A stretch of DNA of 64,000 bases from NCBI GenBank assembly GCA_029339505.1, contig JAQISU010000033.1:248001-312000 (forward strand), read 5' to 3'. The DNA is from Unio delphinus (lineage: Eukaryota > Mollusca > Bivalvia > Unionida > Unionidae). Below the pieces are notes generated by a model. The model made no database searches. It was not told where the DNA came from and saw nothing but the letters and a program-made list of their open reading frames with translations. Both the position numbers and the translations under genes were made by a program. Positions 53,786 through 63,014 of this stretch are shown here, in pieces (position 1 is the first letter of the stretch; each line of letters opens with the position of its first letter).

Positions 53786-56700
53786 GAGAGAACAAAATAA
53801 TTAAATATTAACCTTCGTTTTTAATAATCATCAGCCTTTGATGGAACTTATACAACAATGCCGACAGGTTCAAAACTAGAAACAACAACGGCAACATCAA
53901 CATCTGCTACTACGGGTAAGAATTCATTGCCCTTCATTTCTCACAGTAAATATTTATGTTTTTCCACTCTTTAATTACTTTTATTATATGCTGTCGTTCA
54001 AAGAGGATTATATTTGGGATATATTTCAACATTCTATGAGATTATTTTAGTTTTTAGAATCCTGTGTTTCCGTTACCAGTGAACACATACAAACAAATAT
54101 GTTTGAAAGTATCGAAACTTCTTCAACGTTCGTATGTCTTAAGGAATTGTGATTAAATGATTAAAACTAATAGTATGATTGGTGCCTGTATTTCATTACC
54201 TGACGTCCATACCAAACACATACCCATGCATAGTTTTCTAACCCTACAGTACAAACTGTGCATTATTAATACATTTTGATATATGCCGCCATTACATTTA
54301 AACATAATGAAAAAATTTATAAATGCGCATTTCCCATCATTCATCATATTCAATAAAAACTATTCGGATGTAAGTCATATATGTATTTTATCCGACTAAG
54401 CAATTTGTGTTAACAAGGAAAGGATTATGTCGTTTTTACATACGTGTTTGAGATTAACTGTCATTGAGATTTTAGTAAAATTAGAAGAAAACAAAATAAA
54501 ATATTAAATTGGATATGTGAACATAAATTAACGAAATGACTATTTTATAACGATGCTGGATTTCTTGAATATTCCCTTACGTGAACTTTGTTAAGATGTT
54601 CATATTTTTGTACCTAAATTGCTAAGAGTCAAACTAAAACATCTCCACGCAGTGTAGAGTATGTATGCATATTTGAAAGTATGTGTAAGAACGTGTAATG
54701 TATATATACATGTATGAATGTGTGAATCTATGTGCGTTTCTATGAATGTATTATGACAAGCAAAATATATCCATCAATATCATGAGAATAAATAAGTTAC
54801 CTTTTATTTTCCATGATTTATCTGGTAGCAAAGTAAATGAATATCAACATTGAAAACAACAACTTAGGAAAGTTCAGCTAATTTTGATTTTTCTAAAGTA
54901 TACAACGAAAGATTAAAATGTACCTAAATGATTTTTTTCTCGCTCGTAAATAATGACAAATATAATACAACAGGTTTGCAAGAATAATGTCCTCAATAAA
55001 ATCCCATTTTAAATATGATGTGTCACCTATAAATGTCTTTAGGCTGATCAGTCAACCGATTTCAAATACAATAAGGAACGGAATGTACAATATTTATTAA
55101 AATGTCAACATACGCTTTGCAAATCCATTGAATAATTGGTATAGTTTGTGAATCTCACAATAAACCTGCTTACTTCCAGAGGTCCAATTCTATGGTTGCA
55201 TAAAATATGTTGATTGAGGTTATTACAACACAGCTTATATTCAACCTTGAAAGGAGTATTAATACTAAAGATTTCTTTATATTCGATCAAATTCGCATAA
55301 TAAATCAATAAAATGTAATCTAAAGTGTACCATTTAGTCATTGACAAATGTTACCTCGATAATATCTTTTGAACAAATCTCCATTACTGAATTAATTGAA
55401 ACAAATTATATATGAATGTTCATAGCGAATGTGTGGAGTAGAAGAATTACCGTCAAAGGTTTGAGTTTTAGAACATTTATGTCACACATATGTACTGTAC
55501 CTGTTCATATAATATGTTATGTCTGACCTTTGCATCGTTTACATTCACACGTTAAATAAACAAACAATACAAAACGATGCACTGATAAAGATAATCAATC
55601 TTTCGAAAACAATTTACTTCCATAGAAGAGTAACAATTTCATTGATTGTCGTTTTAGTGTACTCTATGTTCACAACAAACTGTCATCTTCTAATTGTACG
55701 AGTATGTAAATTCAATGTGCGCAGGAAGCAGAATAGGTTAAACAAACGTGTAAGCAAGATTGATAGTACCACAGCGTACATCAGGATTCACTTGGAAGGA
55801 TTGAAACACTAATATGAAAAGTTTATACGTTGAATAGAAAAGTAACATTTTCCGTATAAAGAGATGAAGCGCATGTGTGGACTATTTAGTCAGACATGAT
55901 TGTATTGAAACAAAGACATTGAAGATAACGATATTTTAGATTTGTTGATTTCAATTGTCATGAATGTTAATCTTTCATTAGATTATTGAAGGAGAAAGCT
56001 TTATACATTATGCGTTATGTCCTACTGACCTTCCGAGACGTGATCATACAGTTTAGGTTCAAGCCGAACTATGCACGTGTCCTCCAAAGCTGCATCCTAT
56101 AATCATAAAGTGCAAGAATTAACATGAATTTTATGTCATTTTGCGTTATTTGAATATTATTATTCTTTCCTCAGGAATATCTGAAACAACATATGTAGAA
56201 AAGCCTGAAAGTACATCCGCAGCTGCAACAACAAGAACAGAATCATCATCGGCCACTACGAGTAAGAGATGTAATTCTCAAAAATTTCCTTTTCAGTGAT
56301 CCTTATATGTTACTGATACTATTATTGTAAACTATGTTGGAATTTAACACCTTTTATGTATGTATGTCTTTTCTAATGTCTGTTAAGGCATGAGACTGTT
56401 TTTCGTATAGAATATTTTCATTACCTGAAACAAAGTGTACAAGCTGTTTTTGGCTCATTTTTAACACGTCCTTTTCTTTTGATCGCATAAATGTCTGCAG
56501 GGATTGATGGATGATGACCCATTTATTCCTAAAACAATAGTTAGAACATAGTCATCGGGAAGTAATGCAACTGCAATAGATGGTTAGATACTCATTTGAA
56601 CTCTTGCTGTCACCGATGGTAATTCCATTTAGATTAGCGATAATTTATTTCTGCCGCAAAATTAATTAATATATTTATTTTGATCATGATTTGTCACTTT

Positions 56701-56815
56701 ACACAGAGCTATCCAACAACCTCTTGAGACCAAAGGTGTCAACTTTCTAATTCGTGGAAATGAACAAAATATGATAATGTCGTATTATTAGCATTATTAA
56801 TTTTATTACTATTAC

Positions 56816-56855
<40 letters not shown>

Positions 56856-59800
56856 GAGAGAACAAAATAATTAAATATTAACCTTCGTTTTTAATAATCA
56901 TCAGCCTTTGATGGAACTTATACAACAATGCCGACAGGTTCAAAACTAGAAACAACAACGGCAACATCAACATCTGCTACTACGGGTAAGAATTCATTGC
57001 CCTTCATTTCTCACAGTAAATATTTATGTTTTTCCACTCTTTAATTACTTTTATTATATGCTGTCGTTCAAAGAGGATTATATTTGGGATATATTTCAAC
57101 ATTCTATGAGATTATTTTAGTTTTTAGAATCCTGTGTTTCCGTTACCAGTGAACACATACAAACAAATATGTTTGAAAGTATCGAAACTTCTTCAACGTT
57201 CGTATGTCTTAAGGAATTGTGATTAAATGATTAAAACTAATAGTATGATTGGTGCCTGCATTTCATTACCTGACGTCCATACCAAACACATACCCATGCA
57301 TAGTTTTCTAACCCTACAGTACAAACTGTGCATTATTAATACATTTTGATATATGCCGCCATTACATTTAAACATAATGAAAAAATTTATAAATGCGCAT
57401 TTCCCATCATTCATCATATTCAATAAAAACTATTCGGATGTAAGTCATATATGTATTTTATCCGACTAAGCAATTTGTGTTAACAAGGAAAGGATTATGT
57501 CGTTTTTACATACGTGTTGGAGATTAACTGTCATTGAGATTTTAGTAAAATTAGAAGAAAACAAAATAAAATATTAAATTGGATATGTGAACATAAATTA
57601 ACGAAATGACTATTTTATAACGATGCTGGATTTCTTGAATATTCCCTTACGTGAACTTTGTTAAGATGTTCATATTTTTGTACCTAATTTGCTAAGAGTC
57701 AAACTAAAACATCTCCACGCAGTGTAGAGTATGTATGCATATTTGAAAGTATGTGTAAGAACGTGTAATGTATATATACATGTATGCATGTATGAATCTA
57801 TGTGCGTTTCTATGAATGTATTATGACAAGCAAAATATATCCATCAATATCATGAGAATAAATAAGTTACCTTTTATTTTCCATGATTTATCTGGTAGCA
57901 AAGTAAATGAATATCAACATTGAAAACAACAACTTAGGAAAGTTCAGCTAATTTTGATTTTTCTAAAGTATACAACGAAAGATTAAAATGTTCCTAAATG
58001 ATTTTTTTCTCGCTCGTAAATAATGACAAATATAATACAACAGGTTTGCAAGAATAATGTCCTCAATAAAATCCCATTTTAAATATGATGTGTCACCTAT
58101 AAATGCCTTTAGGCTGATCAGTCAACCGATTTCAAATACAATAAGGAACGGAATGTACAATATTTATTAAAATGTCAACATACGCTTTGCAAATCCATTG
58201 AATAATTGGTATAGTTTGTGAATCTCACAATAAACCTGCTTACTTCCAGAGGTCCTATTCTATGGTTGCATAAAATATGTTGATTGAGGTTATTACAACA
58301 CAGCTTATATTCAACCTTGAAAGGAGTATGAATACTAAAGATTTCTTTATATTCGATCAAATTCGCATAATAAATCAATAAAATGTAATCTAAAGTGTAC
58401 CATTTAGTCATTGACAAATGTTACCTCGATAATATATTTTGAATAAATCTCCATTACTGAATTAGTTGAAACAAATTATATATGAATGTTCATAGCGAAT
58501 GTGTGGAGTAGAAGAATTACCGTCAAAGGTTTGAGTTTTAGAACATTTATGTCACACATATGTACTGTACCTGTTCATATAATATGTTATGTCTGACCTT
58601 TGCATCGTTTACATTCACACGTTAAATAAACAAACAATACAAAACGATGCACTGATAAAGATAATCAATCTTTCGAAAACAATTTACTTCCATAGAAGAG
58701 TAACAATTTCATTGATTGTCGTTTTAGTGTACTCTATGTTCACAACAAACTGTCATTTTCTAATTGTACGAGTATGTAAATTCAATGTGCGCAGGAAGCA
58801 GAATAGGTTAAACAAACGTGTAAGCAAGATTGATAGTACCACAGCGTACATCAGGATTCACTTGGAAGGATTGAAACACTAATATGAAAAGTTTATACGT
58901 TGAATAGAAAAGTAACATTTTCCGTATGAAGAGATGAAGCGCATGTGTGGACTATTTAGTCAGACATGATTGTATTGAAACAAAGACATTGAAGATAACG
59001 ATATTTTAGATTTGTTGATTTCAATTGTCATGAATGTTAATCTTTCATTAGATTATTGAAGGAGAAAGCTTTATACATTATGCGTTATGTCCTACTGACC
59101 TTCCGAGAAGTGATCATACAGTTTAGGTTCAAGCCGAACTATGCACGTGTCCTCCAAAGCTGCATCCTATATTCATAAAGTGCAAGAATTAACATGAATT
59201 TTATGTCATTTTGTGTTATTTGAATATTATTATTCTTTCCTCAGGAATATCTGAAACAACATATGTAGAAAAGCCTGAAAGTACATCCGCAGCTGCAACA
59301 ACAAGAACAGAATCATCATCGGCCACTACGAGTAAGAGATGTAATTCTCAAAAATTTCCTTTTCAGTGATCCTAATATGTTACTGATACTATTATTGTAA
59401 ACTATGTTGGAATTTAACACCTTTTATGTATGTATGTCTTTTCTAATGTCTGTTAAGGCATGAGACTGTTTTTCGTATAGAATATTTTCATTACCTGAAA
59501 CAAAGTGTACAAGCTGTTTTTGGCTCATTTTTAACACGTCCTTTTCTTTTGATCGCATAAATGTCTGCAGGGATTGATGGATGATGACCCATTTATTCCA
59601 AAAACAATAGTTAGAACATAGTCATCGGGAAGTAATGCAACTGCAATAGATGGTTAGATACTCATTTGAACTCTTGCTGTCACCGATGGTAATTCCATTT
59701 AGATTAGCGATAATTTATTTCTGCCGCAAAATTAATTAATATATTTATTTTGATCATGATTTGTCACTTTACACAGAGCTATCCAACAACCTCTTGAGAC

Positions 59801-59879
59801 CAAAGGTATCAACTTTCTAATTCGTGGAAATGAACAAAATATGATAATGTCGTATTATTAGCATTATTATTTTTATTAC

Positions 59880-59921
<42 letters not shown>

Positions 59922-62900
59922 CCTTCTTGAGAGAACAAAATAATTAAATATTAACCTTCGTTTTTAATAATCATCAGCCTTTGATGGAACTTATACAACA
60001 ATGCCGACAGGTTTAAAACTAGAAACAACAACGGCAACATCAACATCTGCTACTACGGGTAAGAATTCATTGCCCTTCATTTCTCACAGTAAATATTTAT
60101 GTTTTTCCACTCTTTAATTACTTTTATTATATGCTGTCGTTCAAAGAGGATTATATTTGGGATATATTTCAACATTCTATGAGATTATTTTAGTTTTTAG
60201 AATCCTGTGTTTCCGTTACCAGTGAACACATACAAACAAATATGTTTGAAAGTATCGAAACTTCTTCAACGTTCGTATGTCTTAAGGAATTGTGATTAAA
60301 TGATTAAAACTAATAGTATGATTGGTGCCTGCATTTCATTACCTGACGTCCATACCAAACACATACCCATGCATAGTTTTCTAACCCTACAGTACAAACT
60401 GTGCATTATTAATACATTTTGATATATGCCGCCATTACATTTAAACATAATGAAAAAATTTATAAATGCGCATTTCCCATCATTCATCATATTCAATAAA
60501 AACTATTCGGATGTAAGTCATATATGTATTTTATCCGACTAAGCAATTTGTGTTAACAAGAAAAGGATTATGTCGGTTTTACATACGTGTTTGAGATTAA
60601 CTGTCATTGAGATTTTAGTAAAATTAGAAGAAAACAAAATAAAATATTAAATTGGATATGTGAACATAAATTAACGAAATGACTATTTTATAACAATGCT
60701 GGATTTCTTGAATATTCCCTTACGTGAACTTTGTTAAGATGTTCATATTTTGTACCTAATTTGCTAAGAGTCAAACTAAAACATCTCCACGCAGTGTAGA
60801 GTATGTATGCATATTTGAAAGTATGTGTAAGAACGTGTAATGTATATATACATGTATGCATGTATGAAGCTATGTGCGTTTCTATGAATGTATTATGACA
60901 AGCAAAATATATCCATCAATATCATGAGAATAAATAAGTTACGTTTTATTTTCCATGATTTATCTGGTAGCAAAGTAAATGAATATCAACATTGAAAACA
61001 ACAACTTAGGAAAGTTCAGCTAATTTTGATTTTTCTAAAGTATACAACGAAAGATTAAAATGTACCTAAATGATTTTTTTCTCGCTCGCAAATAATGACA
61101 AATATAATACAACAGGTTTGCAAGAATAATGTCCTCAATAAAATCCCATTTTAAATATGATGTGTCACCTATAAATGCCTTTAGGCTGATCAGTCAACCG
61201 ATTTCAAATACAATAAGGAACGGAATGTACAATATTTATTAAAATGTCAACATACGCTTTGCAAATCCATTGAATAATTGGTATAGTTTGTGAATCTCAC
61301 AATAAACCTGCTTACTTCCAGAGGTCCAATTCTATGGTTGCATAAAATATGTTGATTGAGGTTATTACAACACAGCTTATATTCAACCTTGAAAGGAGTA
61401 TGAATACTAAAGATTTCTTTATATTCGATCAAATTCGCAAAAATAAAATGTAATCTAAAGTGTACCATTTAGTCATTGACAAATGTTATCTCGATAATAT
61501 CTTTTGAACAAATCTCCATTACTGAATTAATTGAAACAAATTATATATGAATGTTCATAGCGAATGTGTGGAGTAGAAGAATTACCGTCAAAGGTTTGAG
61601 TTTTAGAACATTTATGTCACACATATGTACTGTACCTGTTCATATAATATGTTATGTCTGACCTTTGCATCGTTTACATTCACACGTTAAATAAACAAAC
61701 AATACAAAACGATGCACTGATAAAGATAATCAATCTTTCGAAAACAATTTACTTCCATAGAAGAGTAAAAATTTCATTGATTGTCGTTTTAGTGTACTCT
61801 ATGTTCACAACAAACTGTCATCTTCTAATTGTACGAGTATGTAAATTCAATGTGCGCAAAAAGCAGAATAGGTTAAACAAACGTGTAAGCAAGATTGATA
61901 GTACCACAGCGTACATCAGGATTCACTTGGAAGGATTGAAACACTAATATGAAAAGTTTATACGTTGAATAGAAAAGTAACATTTTCCGTATGAAGAGAT
62001 GAAGCGCATGTGTGGACTATTTAGTCAGACATGATTGTATTGAAACAAAGACATTGAAGATAACGATATTTTAGATTTGTTGATTTCAATTGTCATGAAT
62101 GTTAATCTTTCATTAGATTATTGAAGGAGAAAGCTTTATACATTATGCGTTATGTCCTACTGACCTTCCGAGACGTGATCATACAGTTTAGGTTCAAGCC
62201 GAACTATGCACGTGTCCTCCAAAGCAGCATCCTATATTCATAAAGTGCAAGAATTAACATGAATTTTATGTCATTTTGTGTTATTTGAATATTATTATTC
62301 TTTCCTTAGGAATATCTGAAACAACATATGTAGAAAAGCCTGAAAGTACATCCGCAGCTGCAACAACAAGAACAGAATCATCATCGGCCACTACGAGTAA
62401 GAGATGTAATTCTCAAAAATTTTCTTTTCAGTGATCCTAATATGCTACTGATACTATTATTGTAAACTATGTTGGAATTTAACACCTTTATTGTATGTAT
62501 GTCTTTTCTAATGTCCGTTAAGGCATGAGACTGTTTTTCGTATAGAATATTTTCATTACCTGAAACAAAGTGTACAAGCTGCTTTTTGGCTCATTTTTAA
62601 CACGTCCTTTTCTTTTGATCGCATAAATGTCTGCAGGGATTGATGGATTATGACCCATTTATTCCTAAAACAATAGTTAGAACATAGTCATCGGGAAGTA
62701 ATGCAACTGCAACAGATGGTTAGATACTCATTTGAACTCTTGCTGTCACCGATGGTAATTCCATTTAGATTAGCGATAATTTATTTCTGCCGCAAAATTA
62801 ATTAATATATTTATTTTGATCATGATTTGTCACTTTACACAGAGCTATCCAACAACCTCTTGATACCAAAGGTATCAACTTTCTAATTCGTGGAAATGAA

Positions 62901-62951
62901 CAAAATATGATAATGTCGTATTATTAGCATTATTATTTTTATTACTATTAC

Positions 62952-63014
<63 letters not shown>

